Of a stretch of DNA of 64,000 nt, positions 49,612 to 58,383 are shown piece after piece (within the stretch, counting starts at the first letter, position 1; each line of letters opens with the position of its first letter). The notes under the pieces are model-generated. The model had not been told where the DNA came from. It saw nothing but the letters and a program-made list of their open reading frames with translations, and made no database searches. The DNA is from Tenacibaculum lutimaris. GTDB lineage: Bacteria; Bacteroidota; Bacteroidia; Flavobacteriales; Flavobacteriaceae. The translations under genes and the position numbers were made by a program. Location of the stretch: contig NZ_RAQM01000013.1 in assembly GCF_003610735.1 (NCBI RefSeq), positions 36,376 to 100,375 on the forward strand. Direction: 5' to 3'.

Positions 49612-51087
49612 CTATCCTAATACAATCTTCACCATAAGATATCCTAAACCACCTAATACAATGGTATAAGGTAATGCCATTTTTACCATTCTTCCGTAAG
49701 ATAAATTAATTAACGGCGCTAATGATGATGTTAATAAGAATAAGAAAGCTGCTTGTCCGTTTGGAGTCGCTACACTTGGTAAATTAGTACCTGTATTAAT
49801 CGCAATTGCTAAATTTTCAAAATGTTCTTTTGAAATCGTTCCATGTTTAAATGCATCTTGTACTTCTCCAATATAAACTGTTGCTACAAAAACATTATCG
49901 CTAATTGCTGATAGTGCTCCGTTTGCGACATAGAAAAGACCTGGTTGAGATGCTGGATCTTGTTCTAAAGCCCAAGAAATAATAGGGGTAAATAAATGTT
50001 GATCGTGAATCATAGCCACGATTACAAAGAACACAACTAACAACCCTGTAAAAGGTAAAGCCTCTTCAAAGGCATGCCCTAATTGATGCTCATCTGTAAT
50101 CCCCATAAAGGCTGTTTGCACTATAATTAAAGCTAGTCCTATGAAACCTACAGGTGCTAAATGTAATGCCAATCCTGCTATTAAAAACACCGCTGCTGTG
50201 CCTTGAATTATTAACCCATATTTTTCTTTATCGGTACGTTTAGCATCTTGTTCCTCAGTATACCTTTCAATAATTCTTGCTGCTACGTTTGGCAATTTTG
50301 CTCCAAAACCAAACCATCCCGTAGTTTCTAACAATATGGTAGTTAACATACCTGCAAATAGTACAGGCATAGTTATAGGCGCCATTCGTTGAAAGAATTC
50401 AATAAAATCCCAACCTAAACGTTCTCCTATCAACAAGTTTTGTGGCTCTCCTACCAATGTACAAACACCTCCTAATGCTGTACCTACTACTCCGTGCATG
50501 ATTAAACTACGTAAAAAGCTACGAAACTGTTCTAAGGTTTCTCCACTTAACTCTTTTCTATCTAAAACTCCATCTTTGTCATAATCAGAAGAAGCACTCG
50601 AATGAATTTTATGGTACACTCCATAAAATCCTACCGCTACACTAATTAAAACGGCTGTAACCGTTAAGGCATCTAAAAATGCAGATAATACTGCCGCTAG
50701 AAACACAAACAATAAAGATAGTAATACCTTAGATTTAATTTTAGTAAACACCTTACTAAAAATGTACATTAGTAAAGGTTTCATAAAATAAATACCTGCA
50801 ACCATGAACACTAATAACAAAATTACTTCTAAGTTTTGAGCTACTTCATGATATGCATTCTCTGGAGTTGTAAGTCCAAGTATTAATGCTTCTATCGCTA
50901 TTAACCCTCCCGATTGCAATGGATAGCATTTTAATGCCATTGCTAGTGTAAAAATAAACTCAGCTATAAAAAGCCATGCAGTTATTGTCTTACCTAAGAC
51001 AAAAAAAGAAAACACATTAAAGATTAAAAAACCAATTATGGTTAACTTAAACCATTTAGGGCTATTCCCTAAAAAATATTTAAACAT
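49612..51087 (-). CDS. nhaB: Na+/H+ antiporter NhaB
   Basis: Sodium/proton exchanger of the inner membrane. The 491-residue, many-helix protein matches NhaB over its length: [83 protein letters not shown], and [21 protein letters not shown]. Family members are usually about 500-515 residues. A marine habitat would suit it. It starts 18 bases after the dehydrogenase gene and may share its transcript. Confidence 0.95.
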   Translation of the reverse strand: MFKYFLGNSPKWFKLTIIGFLIFNVFSFFVLGKTITAWLFIAEFIFTLAMALKCYPLQSGGLIAIEALILGLTTPENAYHEVAQNLEVILLLVFMVAGIYFMKPLLMYIFSKVFTKIKSKVLLSLLFVFLAAVLSAFLDALTVTAVLISVAVGFYGVYHKIHSSASSDYDKDGVLDRKELSGETLEQFRSFLRSLIMHGVVGTALGGVCTLVGEPQNLLIGERLGWDFIEFFQRMAPITMPVLFAGMLTTILLETTGWFGFGAKLPNVAARIIERYTEEQDAKRTDKEKYGLIIQGTAAVFLIAGLALHLAPVGFIGLALIIVQTAFMGITDEHQLGHAFEEALPFTGLLVVFFVIVAMIHDQHLFTPIISWALEQDPASQPGLFYVANGALSAISDNVFVATVYIGEVQDAFKHGTISKEHFENLAIAINTGTNLPSVATPNGQAAFLFLLTSSLAPLINLSYGRMVKMALPYTIVLGGLGYLMVKIVLG

Positions 51088-51105
51088 ACTTTTTGTATTT
51101 ACAAA

Positions 51106-52332
51106 CTATACTAGCTCTTTCAAAGCAATTTCAAAAGCGGTTTCGCTTATTTGAGTTTTTGCTGCACTTTTGGCATGCGTTCTTTGTAATGCTTTTTTTA
51201 TTGTATTTGAAGTATCTTCAAAAATAGCTTGATCTGTCATTTCTACTCTTCTTTCCATAAAATAAGCAAATACTCTTGCCATACCACAGTTAGAAATGAA
51301 ATCTGGAATTAGACTTACTTTTTTATCAGTATCTTCCATAATTGGCCCGAAGAAAATTTCTTTATCTGCAAATGGAACGTTTGCTCCACAAGAAATTACT
51401 TCTAAACCTGATTTTATCATACTATTAATTTGGTCTTGAGTAATTAACCTTGAAGCTGCACACGGTGCAAAAATTTCACATGGTAAGTTCCAAACACGCT
51501 CGTTTATTTCTTCAAAAGGAATCATATTTTCTGAAACTAAGGTATTACCGTCTTTATTTAAGAACATTTCTTGAATTTCTTCAAAAGAAAATCCTTCCTC
51601 TTTAATTACTCCACCAACACGATCAATAATCCCTACAACTTTAGCTCCCATTTGTGCTAAATAGTAAGCAGCTGCAGAACCTACATTACCAAAACCTTGA
51701 ACAACGGCACGTTTACCTACTACAGTTCCTCCATAAATATCATAGTAATGGCGTACTGCTTCAGCAACCCCGTAACCTGTAATCATATCAGCAACAGTAT
51801 ATTTTCTTGTAATATCAGGAGATAAATTTTTATCTTCTAATACCTTAATAACTCCGTGACGTAACTGACCTATACGGTTAATTTTATCTGCTTCTGTAGG
51901 CTTGAAGTGTCCATTAAAAACCCCTTCTTGCGGATGCCAAACACCACTATCTTCAGTAATTGGAATTACTTCGTGGATTTCATCAACATTTAAATCTCCA
52001 CCAGTTCCGTAGTAATTTTTCAATAATGGAGCTACCGCTTTATACCAACGCTCTAAAACACCCTTTTTTCTTGGATCTTGTGGATCAAAATTAATTCCTG
52101 ATTTTGCTCCTCCAATAGCTGGACCTGATACTGTAAACTTCACTTCCATTGTTTTAGCAAGTGATGTTACCTCGTATTTATCTAACCCTTTACGCATACG
52201 TGTACCACCACCAGCAGCACCACCTCTTAACGAGTTTATAACTGTCCAACCTTCAGCTTCAGTTTCTGGATCTTTCCAATTAAACACTACTTCTGGTTGT
52301 TTTTCTTCGTATCTCTTAAGTAATTCTTTCAT
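51106..52332 (-). CDS. Glu/Leu/Phe/Val dehydrogenase family protein
   Basis: A 408-residue amino-acid dehydrogenase. It has RGGAAGGGTRMRKGLDKYEVTSLA, GGAKSGINFDPQ (with the catalytic lysine), GTGGDLNVDEIHE, and the NAD(P) fold VQGFGNVGSAAAYYLA. The set matches the Glu/Leu/Phe/Val dehydrogenase family. Substrate choice (glutamate or branched-chain) cannot be fixed by eye; in Bacteroidota this type is often annotated as glutamate dehydrogenase. A good promoter lies upstream. Confidence 0.9.
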   Translation of the reverse strand: MKELLKRYEEKQPEVVFNWKDPETEAEGWTVINSLRGGAAGGGTRMRKGLDKYEVTSLAKTMEVKFTVSGPAIGGAKSGINFDPQDPRKKGVLERWYKAVAPLLKNYYGTGGDLNVDEIHEVIPITEDSGVWHPQEGVFNGHFKPTEADKINRIGQLRHGVIKVLEDKNLSPDITRKYTVADMITGYGVAEAVRHYYDIYGGTVVGKRAVVQGFGNVGSAAAYYLAQMGAKVVGIIDRVGGVIKEEGFSFEEIQEMFLNKDGNTLVSENMIPFEEINERVWNLPCEIFAPCAASRLITQDQINSMIKSGLEVISCGANVPFADKEIFFGPIMEDTDKKVSLIPDFISNCGMARVFAYFMERRVEMTDQAIFEDTSNTIKKALQRTHAKSAAKTQISETAFEIALKELV

Positions 52333-52472
52333 TGTTTAGTTTTGTTATAGATGATTTTCAACTTTATATAATTTCTTTTTCATTTTCAAAAAACCTCTGT
52401 AATTATTTTCCCCAAAGGGGAGCTAAAGTTGATTCATTTTAGTGTAGCTTTTGTTATTTAGTTGTTACCGAA

Positions 52473-52504
52473 CAAATTTATTATAAAAAACAACATTACT
52501 CAAA
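52473..52504 (-). promoter_or_regulatory. Promoter of the amino-acid dehydrogenase gene
   Basis: On the minus strand TTTG (52504-52501) and TAAATTTG (52480-52473) are 20 bases apart, the preferred Bacteroidota -33/-7 arrangement. The leader before the start codon is about 135 bases and holds a small CCCC/GGGG hairpin near 52411. Confidence 0.7.
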
Positions 52505-52514
52505 ATAGTTTATG

Positions 52515-53579
52515 TTATTTCTTGGGATAAAATATTTCACCTGAAGAGTGATCCTTTTTTGCGCCTGTTACTGATTGTAAACAATTTACTTTGTTTTGAA
52601 CTTTTAACACCCCTAATAAAGCAAAAATGAGCGCTTCTTTATAATTGATAAGTTCTTTATCTGCTTGTTTGATTTTTGTTTTTGCATAAAATTCTATTCT
52701 CTTCATTAAAAACGTATTGAACGCTCCGCCTCCTGTAATTAAAATGGTAGTATTTTTCTTTACACTATTTCCTATTTGAACAGCAACATGCTCAGTAAAA
52801 GTTCTCAAAATTGTAGGAATATCGGTCTCATATTCATCTATTAAAGGAAAGATATTTTTCTGAACCCACTCTAACCCTAATGATTTAGGAGGAGTTTTTT
52901 TATAAAAAGAAAGTTGATTTAATCGCTCTAATAGTTCTACATTAATTGTTCCTTCAGAAGCTATTTTCCCTTCATTATCATACTCTAATCCTATAATGCG
53001 TGTATAATGATTCAAAACAATATTCACAGGACAAATATCAAAAGCAATCCTTTGATTATTTTTCTCATAAGAAATATTTGCAAATCCTCCTAAGTTTACA
53101 CAGTATTCGTAATCAGCAAATAATAATCGATCTCCTATAGGCACCAAAGGCGCACCTTGACCTCCATATTGTACATCCTGAGTTCTAAAATCGCACACTA
53201 CTTTTTGCTGAGTACGATTGGCTATAATTTGTCCATCTCCAATTTGTAGTGTAATTCCATTCTCTGGCTGATGTAAAATTGTATGTCCGTGCGATGCAAC
53301 AAAGTCTAAATTGGTTATAGTATGTGTTTTAATAAAATTATTTAAAATTTCTCCTAATAACTCAGCATACTCAATATTTAACTCTTTTAAGTCTTTATCC
53401 TTGTAATTTATTGCTTCTTGTAATTTAGTTTTCCATTCTTTTGAATACGAAATGGTCTCTGCCTTTAAAATTTCAAAATCTTTATACAAAGAGTTATGCA
53501 TTTTTATATAAGCTAAATCGACACCATCTAAAGAAGTTCCTGACATCAAACCGATGCAGTAAATATATTTTTCTTGCAT
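52515..53579 (-). CDS. anmK: Anhydro-N-acetylmuramic acid kinase
   Basis: Cell-wall recycling enzyme that hydrolyses and phosphorylates 1,6-anhydroMurNAc to MurNAc-6-phosphate. The 354-residue ASKHA-fold protein has IGLMSGTSLDGVDLAYI (residues 10-26), FVASHGHTILHQP, LQIGDGQIIANRT, CDFRTQDVQYGGQGAPLVPIGD, and ILITGGGAFNTFLM, all conserved in AnmK. It is divergent from the acyl-CoA dehydrogenase gene, with about 95 bases between the two starts. Confidence 0.95.
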   Translation of the reverse strand: MQEKYIYCIGLMSGTSLDGVDLAYIKMHNSLYKDFEILKAETISYSKEWKTKLQEAINYKDKDLKELNIEYAELLGEILNNFIKTHTITNLDFVASHGHTILHQPENGITLQIGDGQIIANRTQQKVVCDFRTQDVQYGGQGAPLVPIGDRLLFADYEYCVNLGGFANISYEKNNQRIAFDICPVNIVLNHYTRIIGLEYDNEGKIASEGTINVELLERLNQLSFYKKTPPKSLGLEWVQKNIFPLIDEYETDIPTILRTFTEHVAVQIGNSVKKNTTILITGGGAFNTFLMKRIEFYAKTKIKQADKELINYKEALIFALLGVLKVQNKVNCLQSVTGAKKDHSSGEIFYPKK

Positions 53580-53600
53580 GAAGTAAAAATAACAACTCTA

Positions 53601-53631
53601 TTGAAAAATTGCTATTAAAAAAGTATCTTTG
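53601..53631 (+). promoter_or_regulatory. Promoter of the acyl-CoA dehydrogenase gene
   Basis: TTG (53601-53603) and TATCTTTG (53624-53631) are 20 bases apart, an excellent Bacteroidota -33/-7 pair. It ends 42 bases before the ATG at 53674 and rules out the longer frame beginning at 53629. Confidence 0.75.
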
Positions 53632-53673
53632 AGCACAATTTTTACGAATAATTTAATAAAATATAAAAACATA

Positions 53674-54816
53674 ATGGATTTTAATCTTACAGAAGAGCAT
53701 TTAATGATTCGTGATGCTGCACGTGATTTTGCTCAAACCGAATTATTGCCTGGAGTTATAGAAAGAGATGAAAAACAACAATTCCCTGACGAATTAGTAC
53801 GTAAAATGGGTGAATTAGGTTTTATGGGGGTAATGGTAGATCCTAAATATGGAGGAAGTGGTATGGATGCTATTTCTTACGTATTAATTATGGAAGAATT
53901 ATCAAAAATTGATGCTTCAGCTTCAGTAATGGTTTCTGTAAACAATTCATTAGTTTGTTACGGTTTAGAAGCTTATGGTTCTGAAGAGCAAAAACAAAAA
54001 TACTTAACAAAATTAGCTACTGGTGAGCAAATTGGTGCTTTTTGTTTAAGTGAACCTGAAGCAGGTTCTGATGCTACTTCTCAAGCAACTACTGCTGAAG
54101 ACAAAGGAGATTACTATTTATTAAACGGTACTAAAAACTGGATCACTAACGGTGGACGTGCAGATACTTATTTAGTAATTGCTCAAACTGATAGAGCTAA
54201 AGGTCATAGAGGAATTAATGCTTTTATCGTTGAAAAAGGTATGGAAGGTTTCCACGTTGGACCTAAAGAAGATAAATTAGGTATTCGTGGTTCTGATACA
54301 CACACGTTACAATTTAACGATGTAAAAGTTCCAAAAGAAAACCGTATTGGAGAAGACGGATTCGGATTTAAGTTTGCAATGAAAACATTATCTGGAGGAC
54401 GTATTGGTATTGCGGCTCAGGCTTTAGGTATTGCTTCTGGAGCATACGAATTAGCTTTAAAATATTCTAAAGAGCGTAAAGCTTTCGGAACTGAAATTTG
54501 CAACCACCAAGCTATCGCTTTCAAATTAGCTGATATGTATACTGAAATTGCTGCTGCTCGTCATTTAGTAATGGCTGCTGCTTGCAAGAAAGATGCTGGT
54601 GAAAACTACGACCGTGAAGGTGCTATGGCTAAGTTGTACGCTTCTAAAGTAGCAATGGAACAAACTGTTGAAGCTGTTCAAATTCATGGAGGTAACGGTT
54701 TCGTTAAAGAATACCATGTTGAGCGTTTAATGCGTGATGCAAAAATTACTCAGATTTACGAAGGAACTTCAGAAATTCAAAAAATTGTAATTTCAAGAAG
54801 TTTAATTAGAGACTAA
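53674..54816 (+). CDS. Short-chain acyl-CoA dehydrogenase
   Basis: FAD enzyme that introduces the 2,3 double bond in fatty-acid or branched-chain acyl-CoA breakdown and hands electrons to ETF. The 380-residue protein is of usual length. It has FCLSEPEAGSDATS and WITNGGRAD (flavin/substrate contacts), FGTEICNHQAIAFKLADM, QIHGGNGFVKEYHVERLMRDAKI, and IYEGTSEIQK, where the glutamate is in the position of the catalytic base in short-chain enzymes. The start at ATG 53674 fits the promoter just upstream. Confidence 0.95.
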   Translation: MDFNLTEEHLMIRDAARDFAQTELLPGVIERDEKQQFPDELVRKMGELGFMGVMVDPKYGGSGMDAISYVLIMEELSKIDASASVMVSVNNSLVCYGLEAYGSEEQKQKYLTKLATGEQIGAFCLSEPEAGSDATSQATTAEDKGDYYLLNGTKNWITNGGRADTYLVIAQTDRAKGHRGINAFIVEKGMEGFHVGPKEDKLGIRGSDTHTLQFNDVKVPKENRIGEDGFGFKFAMKTLSGGRIGIAAQALGIASGAYELALKYSKERKAFGTEICNHQAIAFKLADMYTEIAAARHLVMAAACKKDAGENYDREGAMAKLYASKVAMEQTVEAVQIHGGNGFVKEYHVERLMRDAKITQIYEGTSEIQKIVISRSLIRD

Positions 54817-54835
54817 TTCTACTCTAAAATATAGT

Positions 54836-54876
54836 AAAAAAATAAAGCTTGTCGATCGACAAGCTTTATTTTTTGA
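54836..54876. terminator. Bidirectional terminator between the acyl-CoA dehydrogenase gene and truA
   Basis: A perfect 30-base palindrome (AATAAAGCTTGTCGA and its complement) is flanked by A-run and T-run, so it can serve both convergent genes. Its right edge overlaps the last codons of truA. Confidence 0.88.
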
Positions 54877-55654
54877 ATTCTACTTTATGCAAATGTAACC
54901 CTGAAGCTGGCGCGATAGTTTTCATAAAATCAATATTACTATTCTCTGGACTCAAACTTCTCTTGATAAACTCCAAATCATAATTTCCTTTACCTAATTC
55001 TGCTAAGGCACCCATAATCAAACGGATTTGGTTTCGTAAAAATCCGCTTCCTCTGATAATTAAAACATAACTTTTCTCAGGAAAAAAAGAAGCTGTTAAC
55101 TCAGTGTTTTCTTCAATCTTACAAACATCAATTTCTCTTTCAACTTTTGTTTCAGGTGATGGTTTAGTACAATAATGTTTAAAATTATGATTCCCTTGAA
55201 ACAATTGAGCTCCCTGTTTCATCAATTCTACATCCAACTCTTCTAAATACCCTGTTAAGAAAGCTGCGCAATAAGGATGATTCTTTTCTCCGTAAGAAAA
55301 ATAATATCGATACTCTTTTGTTTTTGGATGTTGGATAATATTAAATGATTCATCGTGCAACTGTTCAACTGCTACTACACGAATATCAGAAGGAGAATTT
55401 CGATTGAAATCTTCCATAAAAAAAGGTTCATCTAATTTTTCGTCAATAAACAACTGAAAATAATAATCGGTTGATGATACTTTAGCATCTGTTCTCCCAA
55501 CTCCCACTGATTTACAACGAATTCCTTTACACACGAATTTCAATGTTTTATCAACAAAAAAATGAACTGTTTTTAAATTTGGCTGCTTTTGCCAACCGTG
55601 TAAACGAAATCCTAAATATTGAAATCGAACTAAATAAGCATATTTATAATTCAT
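54866..55654 (-). CDS. truA: tRNA pseudouridine synthase A
   Basis: Modifies uridines 38-40 of the tRNA anticodon arm. The 262-residue protein has the catalytic motif GVGRTDAKVSS (Asp56), YRYYFSYG, GNHNFKHYC and GSGFLRNQIRLIMGAL, all typical of TruA. The stop codon lies within the shared terminator region. The gene is upstream of nothing else on this strand and probably monocistronic. Confidence 0.94.
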   Translation of the reverse strand: MNYKYAYLVRFQYLGFRLHGWQKQPNLKTVHFFVDKTLKFVCKGIRCKSVGVGRTDAKVSSTDYYFQLFIDEKLDEPFFMEDFNRNSPSDIRVVAVEQLHDESFNIIQHPKTKEYRYYFSYGEKNHPYCAAFLTGYLEELDVELMKQGAQLFQGNHNFKHYCTKPSPETKVEREIDVCKIEENTELTASFFPEKSYVLIIRGSGFLRNQIRLIMGALAELGKGNYDLEFIKRSLSPENSNIDFMKTIAPASGLHLHKVEFKK

Positions 55655-55766
55655 TCTGAATTTTATTCATTTTGAGTTGTAAAATCACAACAAGTTGTTT
55701 TTTAATTGGCAAAACTACAGTTTTTAACAAAATAAATATGGCATGCATTTGAGTTATATTTTCAGC

Positions 55767-57266
55767 TTATCCCAAAGGGATTAGTATTGATACTTTTGTT
55801 CCTGTTGGTTTATTTTGGGTATACAAATCTGTAAAAATAATGTTGGATTTACTTTTACAATTTTTAGCGAAATGTTGTAGGCGTTCTTCAGTTAGTTTTA
55901 TTCCTACAGAAGTACGTTTGTGTATTTTTTTTTCTTTAATTTCTCTTGATTTTACTCTTCCTATTCCATTATCTGTAATATCTATTTGTACTTGATTTTC
56001 ATTCACTTTTAAAACCTGAACAGTTAATTTACGATTTCCTTTTTTTAATGCGAGTCCGTGCCAAATAGCATTTTCTATAAATGGCTGCGTGATTAAAGGA
56101 GGTACTTTTATAGCCGTTAAGTTTAACGATTCATCTACACTTAATGAAAAATCTACCGTATTATCTAGTCTTGTATTTTCTATACTCATGTATAACTCTA
56201 AAATTTCAAGCTCCTCTTGTAAAGAAGATTCTGTTTCTATCGTACTCGCTAAAATTTTCCGAATAAGTTTTGAGAATTTATTGAGATAAAAGACGGCTTC
56301 TTTTTTATCGTTATCAATAATATATCGTTTTATAGAGTTTAAGGAATTAAAGATAAAATGTGGATTCATTTGATTTCGTAATGTTGAAACCTTCAACTCA
56401 GCCAGCTCTTTATCGTACTGTATTTTAGCTGTTTCTAGTTTTTTAATTTCTGCTTGTTTGCTAAGAGCTTCCACATCTAATTCTAATTTTTTTTGAACCT
56501 TTTCTCGTAATTCTTCGTTTTCAGCATACTGTTTAAGTAGTTGCTGCTGCGATTCATTACGCTCTTCTAAAATTAACTTTTGTTTGTGTCCTAGTCCTAA
56601 AGAAAAAATAATATTCTCTACTATAAAACCTATATATAAAATACTATACGCTGCCTCAATACTTTGACCTTGTTTAATTAAGCTTAAATAGTACAGTAAA
56701 GAGGTTACCGAAGTTATAAAAAGTACCATTGAACCTATTATCATATAGTACTTTAGTTTACTTTTTGATTTAAAAAAAGGAATGTACATTACTATTCCTA
56801 AAATACTCATCGCAATTGTAAAGAGTAAATATCCTTTTTGTAAAATATCCCAATTTCCTCCTATAATTATAAAAACCATAAGTTTTAGAACACAGTAAAT
56901 TATAATTACATACAACCATTTAAAACATCTTTTATACCATAAAGGCAGTTCTTTTTTTATATTTAAAAGCTTGAAAGCAAAAAATGCATAAATAAAATAA
57001 TACATTTCAGTATATACTTCTGGATATTTTACTACTTCTGATATAGGTTGTAAAAATTCAAATAAAAAGCCTTCTCTGAGGTGTTGCAATTGAGAAAGAA
57101 TAATAAAAAAAGTGTATCCACTATATAAAAGGTAAAGCTTGTCTTTATGCTGAAAATATAATAAAAAGTGGTAAACCGTTAGAATAAAAAGGACACCTAA
57201 AGTAAAAGTCAAGAAACCATTTTGATGTGGTTCACTTAAAAAATATGTTAAAGCAGATTCTTTCAA
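55767..57266 (-). CDS. LytS/YehU-type sensor histidine kinase
   Basis: A 499-residue membrane kinase. About seven hydrophobic helices (residues 15-225) resemble the 7TM sensor domain of DISM-type receptors. A coiled coil (about 228-295) follows, then the His_kinase domain with the phospho-acceptor H303 in LRNQMNPHFIFNSLNSIKRY. FIENAIWHGLALKKG and DNGIGRVKS of the ATPase domain complete it. The response regulator gene ends 7 bases upstream on the same strand, so the two are co-transcribed. The signal is unknown. The pair is divergent to the cytolysin-like operon. Confidence 0.92.
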   Translation of the reverse strand: MKESALTYFLSEPHQNGFLTFTLGVLFILTVYHFLLYFQHKDKLYLLYSGYTFFIILSQLQHLREGFLFEFLQPISEVVKYPEVYTEMYYFIYAFFAFKLLNIKKELPLWYKRCFKWLYVIIIYCVLKLMVFIIIGGNWDILQKGYLLFTIAMSILGIVMYIPFFKSKSKLKYYMIIGSMVLFITSVTSLLYYLSLIKQGQSIEAAYSILYIGFIVENIIFSLGLGHKQKLILEERNESQQQLLKQYAENEELREKVQKKLELDVEALSKQAEIKKLETAKIQYDKELAELKVSTLRNQMNPHFIFNSLNSIKRYIIDNDKKEAVFYLNKFSKLIRKILASTIETESSLQEELEILELYMSIENTRLDNTVDFSLSVDESLNLTAIKVPPLITQPFIENAIWHGLALKKGNRKLTVQVLKVNENQVQIDITDNGIGRVKSREIKEKKIHKRTSVGIKLTEERLQHFAKNCKSKSNIIFTDLYTQNKPTGTKVSILIPLG

Positions 57267-57273
57267 AGTAAGA

Positions 57274-58014
57274 TTACGAATTTAATACTTGTAATAACTC
57301 ATTTTTCTTTGCTCTAGAGATAGGAATTGTTTCACCAGTGGTTAACACCAAATACGGACCTTCATTTTTTACATATTCTTTTACATAATGTAAATTAACC
57401 AAATACGAATTATGAACCCTGAAGAAAGAATCGTTGGTTTGTGCTTCTACTTCTTTTAATTTTTTTGACAGCATCTCCATACTGTTCGTATTCAAGTGTA
57501 CTTCTGTATAGCTTCCGTTCGACTTACAGTATATGATATCTTCAAAATTTACAAAAATGGTTTTCCCTAGTGTAGGTAGTGCTAAACGCGAAAACTTTTT
57601 CTCAGGCACATACGATTTAATTATGTTTTTTAGCTGATTACCTAAAACATTACGTTTCTGATTTTCTCGAACTCTATCTACCGCTTTTAGTAAATCTTCT
57701 GAATCAATTGGTTTTAATAAATAATCTACTGCATGTTCTTTAAAAGCTTTAATTGCATAATTATCGTAAGCTGAAGTAATAATTAAATCAAAATCTCTAA
57801 AAGTAAGTCTTTCTAAAAGTTGAAATCCATCCATTTCGGGCATTTCAATATCTAAAAAAACGCAATCGGGTTTTAGATAATTAATAGCTGAAATTGCTTC
57901 AACAGGATTGGTAAAAGTATCACATACTTCTATATCACTACAAAAGCTTTCTATCTCCCATTTCAAGTTTTTAACAGCGTTAAATTCATCGTCTATGATA
58001 ATTGCCCGAATCAT
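57274..58014 (-). CDS. LytTR-family response regulator
   Basis: A 246-residue transcription regulator. The receiver domain has the acidic pair IIDDE, phospho-acceptor D55 (CVFLDIEMPEMDG) and LLKPID with the conserved lysine. The C-terminal LytTR DNA-binding domain (about 145-245) shows IYCKSNGSYTEVHL and FFRVHNSYLVNLHYVKEY. Together with the kinase it forms a two-component system. LytTR proteins bind short direct repeats about two helical turns apart, and such a repeat lies in the divergent gap. Confidence 0.93.
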   Translation of the reverse strand: MIRAIIIDDEFNAVKNLKWEIESFCSDIEVCDTFTNPVEAISAINYLKPDCVFLDIEMPEMDGFQLLERLTFRDFDLIITSAYDNYAIKAFKEHAVDYLLKPIDSEDLLKAVDRVRENQKRNVLGNQLKNIIKSYVPEKKFSRLALPTLGKTIFVNFEDIIYCKSNGSYTEVHLNTNSMEMLSKKLKEVEAQTNDSFFRVHNSYLVNLHYVKEYVKNEGPYLVLTTGETIPISRAKKNELLQVLNS

Positions 58015-58383
58015 ACTACTCCTTTATTTTCTTAAATATACTTATAATAACTCTTTATAAACCAATCCCTTTCATATTCAGTTATTTTCACCACACAAAT
58101 ACATACAAAGACCTCATATTCTGATTTTTAAATATTTTAAATTTGCTAAATACAGTTTACAAGTTCAATTTAACAAATTATAAAGTCTTTTATTGAACTT
58201 ATAAAGTTAGCCAGTACTTCGGTATTCTTTTGAGCTATTTTTAAGTGTTATATCTCCTCTTATTTCCCTTTTTATGTACTAAAAAGCCAAAAATAGATGC
58301 TTTTGTTAGCCCCTTTATCATAATAAACTACAATCAATACAAAAATAATTTACGTGTTATACCGTAAATAAAGTCTACTAAAA
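58015..58383. other. Divergent regulatory gap between the LytTR regulator and the cytolysin-like gene
   Basis: About 370 A/T-rich bases without a reading frame of note. A direct repeat TATAAAGT at 58181-58188 and 58202-58209 has a 21-base period. An inverted pair AAGTTCAAT (58163-58171) and ATTGAACTT (58194-58202) brackets it. No exact TAnnTTTG box was found just before the ATG at 58384, so that promoter may need an activator. Confidence 0.5.

Noticed and set aside
53629..53673. Longer N-terminus for the acyl-CoA dehydrogenase
   Set aside because: It would begin at a TTG inside the -7 box of a well-formed promoter, and family members start at the ATG at 53674.
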